From contig NC_072467.1 of assembly GCF_027596085.1 (NCBI RefSeq), positions 8,175,476 through 8,239,475 on the forward strand: a stretch of DNA of 64,000 nucleotides, read 5' to 3'. Shown here one piece after another: positions 43,954 to 56,100 of the stretch. The notes below the pieces were generated by a model. The model ran no database searches. It had not been told where the DNA came from and worked only from the letters and a program-made list of their open reading frames with translations. The number at the start of each line of letters is the position of its first letter. Positions within the stretch are counted from its first letter, which is position 1. This stretch comes from Anoplopoma fimbria. Lineage: Eukaryota > Chordata > Actinopteri > Perciformes > Anoplopomatidae. The position numbers and the translations under genes were made by a program.

Positions 43954-46900
43954 CTACAGTGGGGCAGACTGTGATGATCTCGTGACCACTGCTGTACTTA
44001 TTTGTCTTTCTCTTCCAGAGTAATGGTGCCTGATGTCTTTAGCCTGAAGCCTACCCAGGGTGTGCCTCCGTGGATGAGGAAGTTCCATCTTGATGAGGCC
44101 TGAGGGCATCAACACTGGGGATAAAACACTTCGGTGCCTTTTGTCCTCCAAAGTCTCTTTGCATAGTCTGCGGAAATTGAAAAATGATTGGAAGCACAGA
44201 AAACATCTGAAAGCCTGTAAACATTTGTAAAAAATACATAATGCTTTTCTTATAATCATTTCACATAAATAAGGTATTATTTCCCAAACGTTGAACTGCA
44301 ATAGCAACATGAGCATTTAACAGGGGGAGATAATGACTGACAGACAGACAAATAGAGAGTGCATAAAAGGATTAAAAGGGAATTTACCTTTTCCCTCTCA
44401 GGTCTGTGCCCCTCAGAGCAGGCACAAATATTTTTTTGCGTGACTCAGTTTCTCTCTGGGGGATGTCAGGAGTGAGATCTCTCTGGTTCTGCTCTCCAAA
44501 AGGCATACATCTCAACAGCGACAAACCCACTGAATAGACGACAAGATCAGATACTAAAGAGGAGGAGGTGGGAATAGCTAAAAGTGATTAAAAAAACCTC
44601 TCATGCAATTTTATTACCACAAAAAAATGTTTTCATAGTGATCGTTTCAGTTTCATATATCAGTACAATATGTGCTCATATAAAACCTTCTGAGGGATTT
44701 TCGTCCTGTTCCTCATCCTGCCGTTTGGTCTTGGTTATGTCTGCGTGTGAGATGGAGGAATCCTCAGGCACAAAGAAACCCTTTGAGACCCGTAAAGAGT
44801 TTCTGTCTCTAAAAATATGAGCGTTGAAGTTGTCAGTGGAGAAACTTGACAGCAAGCGCTTTGGAACAATCTCTGGAACCATCTTCAAGTACACGGACGA
44901 GGGAGACCTGACAAAGAAGAGACATAGCTCTTAATAAATCTGAATGTGTCTCAACATATGGTTACCTACTGTCGATTGATGAGGATACATTGTCTCTGTG
45001 AGTCCTACCTGTGTGGCGCTGTAAAGGAAGATGGCAGCCCTGGAAGAGAAAGACGAGTTTTACTACAAATGAGCTACAATTTGTTGCAGGCTTGAATTGA
45101 CTAAGAGATGAAGATACTTTAAAAAATTCAGATCCATCTTGAACATCTGTGCATGCGGACAAACCTCTGTAGACTTTATAGGAGGCGAGGGATTGTCGGG
45201 TGCAGCGATGCGGTTGCTGGTGTGAATGTATAAAATTGGGTGAAGGTGGAAGCAAAGCACTCAGGTGCAGCAGATGGGAGGAGCATCTCCACTGTCCTGT
45301 ATACATCCCCAAGTCATCTGTGAAAGCAAGCCGAGCATAATGCATTGATGGTTCAAAATACTTCTGCCTTTACCTGAAGGAGACTTTCTATGCATTGGAC
45401 AATGAAATGCTTAAAACATACTTCATGAGTCTCTGCCAAAATTGCCTTCATATTTGGAAGTCAAGAGGCAACATGAATAACCATAACATACATAGAAAAT
45501 ATGGCACTAAATTGACAGTAGTAGTGAATTAGACACTGAGCGTTTGAGAAAGGCTGAGCCTCCAAAATAAATGTTACCTGATGTGTTGAGATGAGGACAT
45601 GCTGTTGCCCTGTATGCAGCTTTCATTTTTCCGTCATTCTAAAACACAGAATACAGCCCATTGAAAATAGCAAAAAGGCGAAGTCAAGATTGCAGATCAA
45701 TCTGGGTCATCTTTACCTTGACAGGCTCGCAGCCCTGCCACAGAGTCACCTGACTGACCTCCCCAGGGTGAGTGGTGGGAGGAGGGATCAAAGCTTTTCT
45801 TATCAGGCCGTTTGCCTTCACAAAGAAGGAAATATTGAAAGGGACAAAGCAGCATCTTCTCCCCTCCCTGTGTGGCTGGCTTTGTCTCCTAAACATATTC
45901 ACTCACACTGTTCTTACCTGCCATTTCTTCCTGTATATTCCAACAGGCTTCTCTTGGACCATCTCTTTAACTGTGTCCTCAGGGGGCAGCTTGGACTCCT
46001 GCAAGGACCGTTCACTAATTAGTCTTGTGTAAAGTCAGTAACAGGAAAACAGACAAGGTTGTGCACTAATTAATGGGTCATTTAGTCTCTTATAATATAT
46101 TTTATGCTGCTTTGGCTGTGTGTCATTCACTCTCTCTGGCCGCAGCCTGTTCCTCTCTTTACGACTCCTCAAGCGTTTCTTTTTCTTCTTTACTGGGGTT
46201 TGCTGTTGAGGAGAGAACGGGACTAGGGTAAGCTGATAAAAGAGAAGACATGATTTAAAACAGATTTTCACAGAGGGATCCAAGTGTGATGTTAACCTTC
46301 AGAGGACAATAAAGCAGTCGTGTAAAAACACTATTCCATTGGGGAGCAGATTTATGTCAGCGTACCTCAGGATGAACATTTTGAGGTTGGTTCATTAAAT
46401 GAACTGGGAGTCCGTCAGAATCTGAACTATTTGAACCACTTGTGCTGTGAAAGAAAACAAGAAATATTCACATACAAACTGAATAAGAGCACATTTTATA
46501 CATTTACTATATTGCCCAAGTCTGGTTTGCATGTGTGTTTAAGATAATAGTAATAAATAACTAAATCACCTGGTTTCCAGGTCAGACACCGAGAAGTTGA
46601 AGTCCGTGCCCAAATCTTTGCCCAGCCTCTCTCTGACCTCCTTTGTCAATAAAGCTGTCAGCTCTGTCAGACAGTAAGTGGTCTAAAAAGAAAAGCACAG
46701 AGGAAGCATTAACACACACTCACACACACAAACAATGTTACCATCTAAAAACCAAAAGTAAATATTTTAAAACCAGTATCAGGGTATATTTTGAGGCATA
46801 CAATAGTGCCTTTCTTCAATGAAAGGATTTCTATATAACTTGTATTATGCTTCTTTATCTCTCACCTTTGTAGGATCTGGGTCACAGTAGTCCAGCAGGG

Positions 46901-49900
46901 TGTCACAGAAGCAAAAACCAAGGGACTTCAGATCTCGAGTCGTAAAATGTGTTCCTCTTCTGTCGCCTAACATTTAAACACGTGATCTTAACACCAGAGA
47001 CATGGGAGCATACAAACATTTGGAAAAGTCAAAACTCACCCAGGGTGGAGCCTCCAAAGGTGGCCTCCATTGTGTAGCTGTTCTTGATGCCAAGTCTCCA
47101 CATGGCGATTCGTCCTGTCCCCTCTTTGGTCTTTTGCACCCGAAACTTACAACTCTTAAATGAGAACTAGTGCAGAGGGATTTAGATGATGGAGTTGAAA
47201 TGTTAAGTATGCACAAATGAATACGAATAAATATACAATATGAAGTGTTTCACATATTGTTAAGAGTGGTGCTGTGTGACAGATTGGTGACTGCTGAATA
47301 AGCATGGTGTAGTGACGTAAATAGAAGCACTATCTTACTCCAAATATAGTTTGAAAGAGTTTTTCAAAAGCAGTGTCTTTACCTTATTACTGGCATTCTT
47401 GCTCATCATTAGTGGAAAGACTCTCTCGTGAAGCTTCAGCGAAGCATCACCTCGATTGTTACAACCGTACATGAAGACATTGTTTTTACGGTTGTGGCCA
47501 TGAAAGTCACAGTAAATAACTACCTCCGTCTCAGCCATCAGCCTGGGGACAAAAAATATCATTACAGGGCCAGAATAGATTTATGATTCTCAAGTTCTAC
47601 AAATCTCAACATAAGCTTTGTATACATTGTATGAATCAAAGAGCCCGGTACAATCGTCAGCTGACATCTGTTGCATCTCTGCCTCTCTTTTTCATCTCTC
47701 CTTACTGTCTCTCTCTCTACCGACAACTATGTAATGAAAGCAGAAATGCTAAAAAAGAAGTTACAAAGGAATCAAATTGACTTTCTGCCAAGTGATGGCA
47801 TCATAATAATCTTTCTGGCATCCATCCATTCATCCATCCATTTCTTAACCTGTTTATACTACTTTACCATTTGATCTGAAGGAAATGGGCCTTTTTGCAC
47901 AGATAAAGTCCAGTGAAAGTGCAATTAAGCAATTCAACAGCTGGACTGCTTTCTGCCTTCAAGTTAGGGAGTAAATGTTAACTAAATAACACAATCTGTT
48001 TTCATTGCAAGAAGACTTGCATGCAATTGGTTTTATTTGAGTCTGTTTGTTTATTTTATTCTAAAATGTTCAGTCAGGATCCAGTCTGCCAGAAACTAAA
48101 TTCTAAACATCACAAGTGGCAGAACTGATTATTTTGTATTCTATGTATGCTTAATATAAATAGAATGGGGGGGCTAAGGCAGATGTACCGGTAATACAAG
48201 TTATTTGATGTAGTAAGTGTTCGTTTATGTATGTGTGCTGTACTACCTTTCCACCATGTTTCGGGTGTGCCACACACAGGGGAAGGAATCCCTGAGCAAT
48301 GTTTTGTAATTCCTGTTGAGATCCCTGCCTGCCAGAGAGCAGCGGTAATTGCCCACTATGACACCATCTGGGTTCAGCATAGGCACCACCTGCAGGCCCA
48401 TAAATCCAAATGAGACAGAATAAAAAAAGTGTTTGATCTCAGTACATAGGATTACAAGATATCATAAAGGGCAACACAACCTCATCATTTTACTAATTTA
48501 GCATTAACTTTTAACTGTTCAGACATATCACAAATAACTGTAATATTGAAATACTGATCATGATAATAAGACAGATGTGAGACTCGAAGCTCAAATCCCT
48601 CACCTTAAATACAAAAGTGTCCCTCAGTAGCTGAGCATCTTCTGAGTCCCCGAGCAGGAAGTCCAGGAACCCCTCCATCATCCAGGATCCATTGGTTTCT
48701 CCAGGGTGCACTCGGGCCGTCACCACCACAGCCTTTTTGGTCCTCCCCTCCACCCTGCTGACCCCCCGGGAAGTTATCGTCATAACATACACGGCGTTCC
48801 CAGCAAGGCTGTGGCACAGCACCCGCAGCGTACAGTAGGACGCAACTGCTGAGTTGGAAGAAATGCGCCTAAGGTAGCGCTGCAGGTGGGAATAGGTGTA
48901 GGGGTAGCAGTGGGCCAGGTAGCAGGTGTCTGAGTCATGAGGGAACTGGAGAGTCCACGTGAGTGAGTACAAGGCGATTGTGTCGCTGTTGTTGTCCTTT
49001 GTGTTCTAAACAGAGACAGAGACAGAAATAATGTTTTTTTATATTTTTGTTCATTTGATTTTGAATTCAGTTGATTCCTCTCAGTTCCCTTTGCTCACGG
49101 CTAGAAGCATTCACAAACTGGTTTTCCTTTTCCTGAAATACCATGCAGTGAAAATACAACTATTTAATAAGACATGATTCAAATGATGACCTATTTAAAA
49201 CAAGTTGAAAATCTAGTTAATTCTTACTCACAGAAATTTAAAATGACAGCTGCTGGAAAAGAACCAAAATGGGCTAGTCGATTGACACAAGCCAGTCGAG
49301 ACCCATTTTTTAATTTTCCAGTATGTCAGAAAGTTCACCCACCTGATTGCAGTTGCGGTAGTATCTGATATTGGAGCCGGTGCGTTGCCATCCAACACCT
49401 TTCTCGTTGGCCCTCTCAGAGTAGAGCAGTGGTCTCATACCATGAGAATACAGGCTGCTACCCTTCATCAAGTTGATGATAGTGAAGCGGTAGGTCACTC
49501 CAGCCTTCATGTTCCTGACCCTGAAATAAAACCACTGCGTGTGCTTTCTGGTGTACATGTCGGTGCGCAGGGTGAGCTCATAGTCATAGACACCCCTGAA
49601 CAGGGAGGAAATATGGGGAGAGAAAGAGAGTAACTTAACCTAAAGCCACAGTAAGAACTAACAGAAATAAAATGTACACAAATGGATGAAAAGCTGCAAC
49701 TAATCATTAGACTAGGCGGCAGAGACTCACACTTGCACCGCCTTATGAAGGTTCCCACTCTCAAAGCGTGACTCAAACTCAAGGGTGAAGTCTGTCTGGT
49801 TTTCATAAAAAGTGCTGTTCTTAATGGGCCCCCTGCATCCTCCAACACGGGAGCAGGTGAAATAGGGACGCTTAGTGGCTTAAAGGAGTGAGAACAACAT

Positions 49901-51366
49901 GAAAAAAGTGAATATCAAAAGCCTAATTTGTTAAAGCTTTCAGTAAACATGGACTTGCATTTATTTTAGGAGCAGTGGCAGGGTATATCATGTTTATCTA
50001 GAAAATTACTTATTGTTAATATCTAGGATGACACTGCTGAAGGAGGACACTTAAACTACCTCATGGCCCAAATATGACCAAAATTCCTGATATTGCATAT
50101 TTTACAGTAAGCTAGGCTTGTAAATTGTTATATAGCACCTAAATTGTAACATCAATATGAAATACAAATCTTGAAATATTATCTCATGTTCAGAAGAATT
50201 TGTCAACAACCCTGTGATGATATATTGCAGCGACTTGGTGGTACAACAACAAAAAATGCCTTTGGTGTAATATGTTACCATGGTCAATGCAGAATACCAC
50301 TTTCCCCTTCTCCTCTCCTGCTGGCATGGGTGTCCTCTCATATCCCGTGTGCTGGTAGAAAGGCTCTGGCTCTGGGGGTTCCCACTCTACAACACATACT
50401 CTCTTGGTGTCATTACGTGTCAACAGTAACAGCATATTGGCATGCCAGATTTAACACAGTTTAATTCTTTGATATTGTGTTGTTTACTTAAGACTGAAGC
50501 ACCTGATCCCAAATTTGACTCATTGCCTACTCTTGAGCTGATTAACATCATTAATAAATCTTTGTGCATATCAGTAACATACCTAATAACATGATGGTTT
50601 CAATAAAAAAAATGTATTACCTGTGTGATGGATGATGTCACTGATGACCTCACACTCTATGGGCCAACGCGGGCAGGATATAGATGGGAAGTTAACCAGG
50701 TCCAGCGGAGCCCTTAGACTCAAAATAGGTCGGCCACCTTCAAAGTCTATGAGCAGCTGCCTGGTCCGCAGAGTCTGACTTAGGTTGATAGATACTAAGT
50801 GGAGAAATGAATCCTACCTTCAGTAACTGGTCTTTCATACTCCTGATCTTCCAATGGTGCCCTATACATTTTTCATCAGGTATGGCACCTTACCTCAACA
50901 TGACTAAACAAGCTTGCTCATTTAAGAAGGGATTATGCTGCACGATTGCTTTAATTATCTCATTCAAAAAAGATCTTGATTAATATATAATGACGAAGCA
51001 TTAGAGGGGAGATGCCATAAATAAAAGTGTTGACCTTGTCTCTTTCAAAACAGGAAAAACCCAAGCCTTTACATTAGTCAACAGTAGGATTCTCACTCCA
51101 CATCAAACATGAGACAGTGGTGTCAGATTTGGTTGAACAGAAACAAGTCGACTCTTTGCTGTGAAGTTACATTAACAATTTCAATTCACATTTCAGCAAG
51201 TAAGGCGATACAGTAGGCTACACATGTTATCCAAATGCAGTGAAAACAGCTTACACTGCCTCCTTCCAGCTAATTCCTCCTCTACTTCCTCTGTGTTGGA
51301 GTCATTGCTGTCCGATTTGTCCAACTGGTGGGTATTCCACCAATTCCTGATAGCAGAGACAGCCAT
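43954..51366 (-). CDS. agbl2: Cytosolic carboxypeptidase 2 (tubulin deglutamylase, M14 family)
   Basis: Twenty-one exons: 51255-51366, 50621-50794, 50279-50398, 49731-49878, 49343-49595, 48604-49005, 48247-48389, 47383-47542, 47040-47166, 46866-46966, 46570-46682, 46366-46444, 46131-46232, 45918-45998, 45717-45815, 45578-45638, 45165-45317, 45009-45039, 44687-44907, 44388-44529 and 43954-44167. They total 3036 nt, giving 1011 aa. The enzyme trims glutamate side chains from axonemal tubulin. A CCP N-domain ([19 protein letters not shown]) precedes the peptidase. Zinc ligands are H369 and E372 (HPGE) and H465 (DFHGH). The substrate-binding motif is GRDLNR, and the catalytic Glu is about 538 (YTMEATFGG). 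The C-terminus is Lys/Arg-rich. AGBL2 is preferred over AGBL3 because fnbp4 is adjacent. The start is uncertain: a frame open at the acceptor (AEKTPT before MAVSA) could join an upstream ATG at 52056. Confidence 0.92.
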
Positions 51367-51618
51367 GGTTGGTGTTTTCTCTGCCTGGTTGGAAACATTT
51401 AAGTCATCAATGTTGTATTCCTAATAAACAATCTGAGTCAAAAGTCTAGTGGCTTGGCCCTTGTATCAAACCAAGCTAGAAATAAGGATACTGCAAAATG
51501 AATTATGTTATAATGAACCAAAATATATAATATTTTATTAAGGTCTTGTTCTCACAGATTATCAGCTATAACAAATGTGTCTTCTTACAAATGATATTTA
51601 GCTGATAAATGTATTAAG

Positions 51619-52006
51619 ATATGCAGGCATGTCCATCCTATGGTATGAAACCTCTGTAGGAGGATGCAAATGTGGCATACCACAAACCAGTGATCAAACA
51701 AACCAATGACGAACGTATACATTTTTAACCTGACATTGGCCAATGATGACATGTATTTATATCTCAAGTTCTGTCACTAAACATCTGATGAAAAAAAATC
51801 CCAGGATATGACAACTTCGGCCCAAAGATGGTGTATTCTGAGTGCATTGGCAGAGAAGATGTGCAGGCATGTCCATCCTATGGTATGAAACCTCTATAGG
51901 AGGATGCAAATATGTTGATGCTACATTAACATTATTTATGTGGCATACTACAAACCAGTGATCAAACAAACCAATGACATTTTTAACCTGACATTGGCCA
52001 ATGCAG
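51619..52006. repeat. Direct duplication in the agbl2 5' intron
   Basis: The block beginning 'gcaggcatgtccatcctatg' and ending 'cctgacattggccaatg' occurs at about 51619-51746 and again at 51861-52004, in the same orientation. The copies are nearly identical. The second carries about 28 extra bases ('atatgttgatgctacattaa...') and lacks a short segment ('acgaacgtat') of the first. I do not recognise it as a transposon. Confidence 0.85.
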
Positions 52007-52050
52007 AGAAGGAAACTCACATGTGAGCTGTTGAAGGTGTAATTACTCAC

Positions 52051-52378
52051 AGGCATCTTTGGCTGTCTTTCAGGTTAAACTCCTAGTTAGCCATCTCGAA
52101 CAGCAGTAACGTTGATGGTTACCATGTCGGCCTCCAGCACCAGGTTTCGTAGTATTTCTGCATGAATTCATCAGGTTGAATCCAGATAAATCACCTTTTG
52201 AGGGGCCTTATCGCCATTAACACATTGATGAATCATGACAATTCTCTTTAGCTCAACGACATTGTTTTACATATCTATGAATGTCTGACAGACACTTACC
52301 TCGCTCATATTTCATGGGCACCGCTCAAACTCTTTGATAAACACCAGAGAGATAAGCTAACTTGGCGGCTACTAGGAG
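52051..52378 (-). other. agbl2 5' exons with upstream ATGs
   Basis: A donor GAGCGAG|GTAAGTG ends a first exon at 52300, and T|GTGAGT ends a possible second exon at 52051-52066. The first exon contains an ATG at 52315 (minus) that opens a short frame. If spliced through the second exon this frame runs out of register with agbl2 and stops in the third exon, so it would act as an upstream frame. The second exon contains ATG CCT (52056), which reads in frame into the main coding exon. The exon ends are tentative. Confidence 0.45.
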
Positions 52379-52404
52379 TGGAAGACTTTCCCAAAGTACA
52401 CGAT

Positions 52405-52452
52405 GTTGCCAGGCAACCGGTCGTCTCAACAACACCGCCGTTGCCATGGAGA
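52405..52452. promoter_or_regulatory. Paired RFX X-box motifs in agbl2 promoter
   Basis: GTTGCCAGGCAAC at 52405-52417 is a perfect 6+6 inverted repeat with a one-base spacer. GTTGCCATGGAGA at 52440-52452 is a second copy with an intact left half. Both lie about 100-150 bp upstream of the first agbl2 donor. RFX factors bind such sites to drive axonemal and ciliary genes. Confidence 0.75.
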
Positions 52453-53155
52453 TGACTTACCATTGAGGCGACTAGATAGCTCCTCCCATCCATTCTAGCT
52501 CCAACACTGAAGAAGTTCCAACGTGAAGGACATGCCTCGTAAACCCCGTATATCAGTGTAACTAGTGCATTAATGTTCTCTATGGACGATTTGTTGTGAG
52601 AAATTATAGGAAAATATATAATTATGTAAGTGCAGTACTACTGCTTCTTGTGACTTTAAAATACAATCAAAAGTGAATAGTCTATTTAAGCCATAATAAA
52701 AATACATAACATATAAATGACCAAAGAAAATGGAAAAACAGTTTAATAACTTTTTACAAAATGTACAAGTTCAGTGACCCTCCCTCCCCTTCCAAAAACA
52801 TGGTTGATCCCATTTTACATTATATGGACACAGTTGTAAAAATTCTCAATAAAATAGACAATCCCTCTAAACAAACTGCAGTCAAGTTCTACAAAATGGT
52901 GGATGAACCCAAGACTTTTGGCACATTTACAATAGAGGCTACAAAAACAAGAAAAGGACATTCAAACCCCTCTGGTGAATTGCCTGCCATGTAAGGACCT
53001 CAAATGTATCCATTGTTGACAAGTAAAATGGTAAAGAAAGTCCATAGATCATAAAAAAAAAAGAAAACTTTAATCTTGGGTAGGATGACCTTATAGTAAT
53101 GCTTGTAGCAGAGTAAAAAAAAGTTGACTGGGGAATGTATGACCCAGGTTGAATG
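52453..53155. other. agbl2-fnbp4 intergenic region
   Basis: Short interval between the agbl2 promoter and the fnbp4 stop codon on the same strand. It holds the fnbp4 3' UTR. No additional exon or repeat was recognised; the short plus-strand open frame at 52761-52994 has no family resemblance. Confidence 0.45.
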
Positions 53156-56100
53156 TTACGTCTTATTCGTTGTCTTCCGTTTCTTCAGTCGGTCCCGCCA
53201 GTTATCGGGCAAGGTCTCAAAATTGGCATTCTTTGAAGCTTTTCCTCTGTAGAATTAAAAACAGTTAATGATGGAAAAATATCAGAAGAAACGCAAAGAA
53301 CTCAATGGAACAGTGTAGCTACATCCCGATACAATCATCATAACCCTTAATATTGTTACTCTATTCAAACATAAACCTACGTCATGAGCTGCTGTTGCCT
53401 CCAGTCCTCTATACTCTTCTTGTTAAGCTGATCTCTGTCCTCGTCACTGGAGCTGCTTTTCTCTTCTTCGTCCAACTCCTTCTGGATGCTCTGCCACTTC
53501 TTCACCAGGGATGGCATTTTGATCTTACTCTTCTTTGACTATGGAGACATACGAGGAGAAAAATTACATTGCAGGTTCTCTTTATGTGATATTTTAGCAT
53601 TGGATTAAAAGATGGCGTGACAAAAATGGCCTTGGAAAACATCTAAGCAAAAGAAAAATCAACCCATAAGTTTTTACAATAGAAAAAAAGACAAGTAATA
53701 CTGGACAACATTGTCTTGAGTTAGGGCAACAGCTGTATAGTAACTTTATTCGACTGTGTCCAAAGTGATTTCTATAGGGCAGAATATTTTGAGGATTATG
53801 TCAAATGGGGTGTACCAAGCTGTAAACAAGCTGTCTGATAACAAAGCAAAGTGGTTTAGATATTATTTCTGCTGAACATTGTAAATATGCCAGTAGGAGT
53901 ATAGCTTACCGTCTCCTATTTACTGCCTTATTTTACTGCCTTCATGAGTCCTTACTTACTAGCAGACTCCATGTTGTCTGATCTGTTTGTCTGATTTTTT
54001 TTCTAACTCATCTAAATTAAAATAATCCTTTATTTGTCCCGCAGCGGGGACATTTGCAAAATTTCTACTGCCATCCTTTGACAATTAATGCAGACTTTTA
54101 ACTCCAATACTGACCTTATCCTTTTTCACTTTCTTGGTCTTGTCCGTGGGCAGAACTTTGGCTCCAGGAGGTTCAAAGGGAGGCTCGGATGGTGGCAGTG
54201 GTGGCTGAGGAGGTACCGCCGGGACAGGTGGAACAGGTGGGACAGGAGGTTCGCAAGGGACCAAGGGAGCAGGGACAGCTGGCACTCCCCAGTAGGCAGT
54301 TGCAGACATTAGAGGAGCTGCACAAACAGAAAACTTTGTTTAAAAACAGGGCTCTAGTCTTGTTTCAGGGGATGTATTATAATTCTGTTCAGACAGGTAG
54401 GCATATTGGGAAAAATGCCCAGTACATTATTTTACAGCAGATGTGTTGTGATCTGATTTTACCTGCACTAAAAGCAGGCTGAGTGTAGAGAATGGGACTA
54501 CTTCCAATAGTTATGGATTTATTCAGCTGGCTGGCTTTACGTTTCTGACCCTTCCCCAAGGGTCCCGACGACTCCACAATCTGTGTGACAAATCAAAATA
54601 AAAAAAGTTAAAAGCAGATGTCCTCTTTTGTTCTCATTATAAACACATAGCATTATCATGTACAATATTTACTGGAGTTCCCTAAATTAACTTTACTACT
54701 CCCATACCTTCACACTAGCAGTGCCTGGAGGTAAAGGAGGCCTCCCAGAGCCATCTTCCTCCGTTCCAGGAGCAGGAGGCTCACCGTCGTTATCATCATC
54801 CATTTCCATTTCTACCTCCATAATCTCCCCATCGCTGTCAGGAGGAGGAGGAGGTGGAGGTGGTGAGCCTGGGGGGAGAGGCGGAGGCGGGGGGTTGTTG
54901 GAAGGTGGAGGTGGGCTGTCAGGAAGGGGAGGTTGAGGTGGGGACCAGAGAGATGGTGCACCGGGCTGAGGAGGTGCTGGTGGTGGGGCGGGGGTAAAAG
55001 TTAAAGATCCTGTTAAAAAAAAGAAAAAAAATGATATACATGGGGTGAAGCCTGGATAGCATTGACACATAGCATGCACTTAAAACAGCAAAGCAAAAAT
55101 TATTTATCCAGGCAAATGTTCTATATAGGAAAAACACAGAGAAAGATTAATACACTCCTTTTCTAAGTCTAAGGAGCAGCAACAGCAGGATAAGACTGAC
55201 CTGTGAGCCCACCAGCAGATGCAGACAGTGTTTTGGCATCTCCTTGACTGGAAGTCTGTGTCTGGGTACCTTGGCCGCCTTTCGGGTCCTCCTCCTTGTC
55301 CTCCTCTTTTGGAAAATCCCACTGGGAGGCACTGGTCCGGTCGTTGACATAGAAATACCGCCTGTGCTCTCTAAAGAGTGGGACAACAGAGATAGAAGGC
55401 AAGAGTCTCAACGAGTGTCCTAGCAACTGGATGAGTGGTAGGATACCCTGGGACAGTGGGGCAAGGGAGTGGACATAATGGCCACAGTAGGGGGCAGGAG
55501 TGTTGGTATGGACAGCGACTTTAGCTGTCCAAACGAAGGGCCCAATTAGAGTGTGGTTATGGATGTGGATAGGGAACCCACCTTGCTCTCAAAAACAAAG
55601 AAAGCAAAACAAATCATCTCTAGGTCCTGAAAGGAGCATTCAGCAGCTCACACCATGGTTGTCACATTTGTTCCGTTTTTAGACAACCATTCCCTCCCAG
55701 ACACAGGATGACGCCAGGGAGGAAACACCATCATAATCATCAACAAGCATTGGTCAGAAAATAACAAGCACACACACTCAAATCATTTTACATCAGAAAG
55801 AAGAAAATGAAAACAGGAAGACATATGAAATAGAGTAGGTCTGACCTGCTGGGTTCCCGTCATTGCTCCATCTTCACCTTTTATTTGATGCGTGACACTC
55901 CTCGCTTCCAGGGCATCACTCTGTCTGCATTGCATTCTGGGTGGTGTAGTCCTGTAAAGTGCAAAACTCTCCCACGCAAACCAACCTTCCTACCATACCC
56001 CCCTCCCAAATTTTCCACTGACTGGACCCATAATCAGTCTACAAATGCCCTGACAACAAAGGGCCTTAGAGTCTGTTATGGGGACAGGGAGGTTTCGGTG

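Noticed and set aside
54721..54936. Glycine-rich plus-strand protein
   Set aside because: It is the complement of the proline-run exon of fnbp4.
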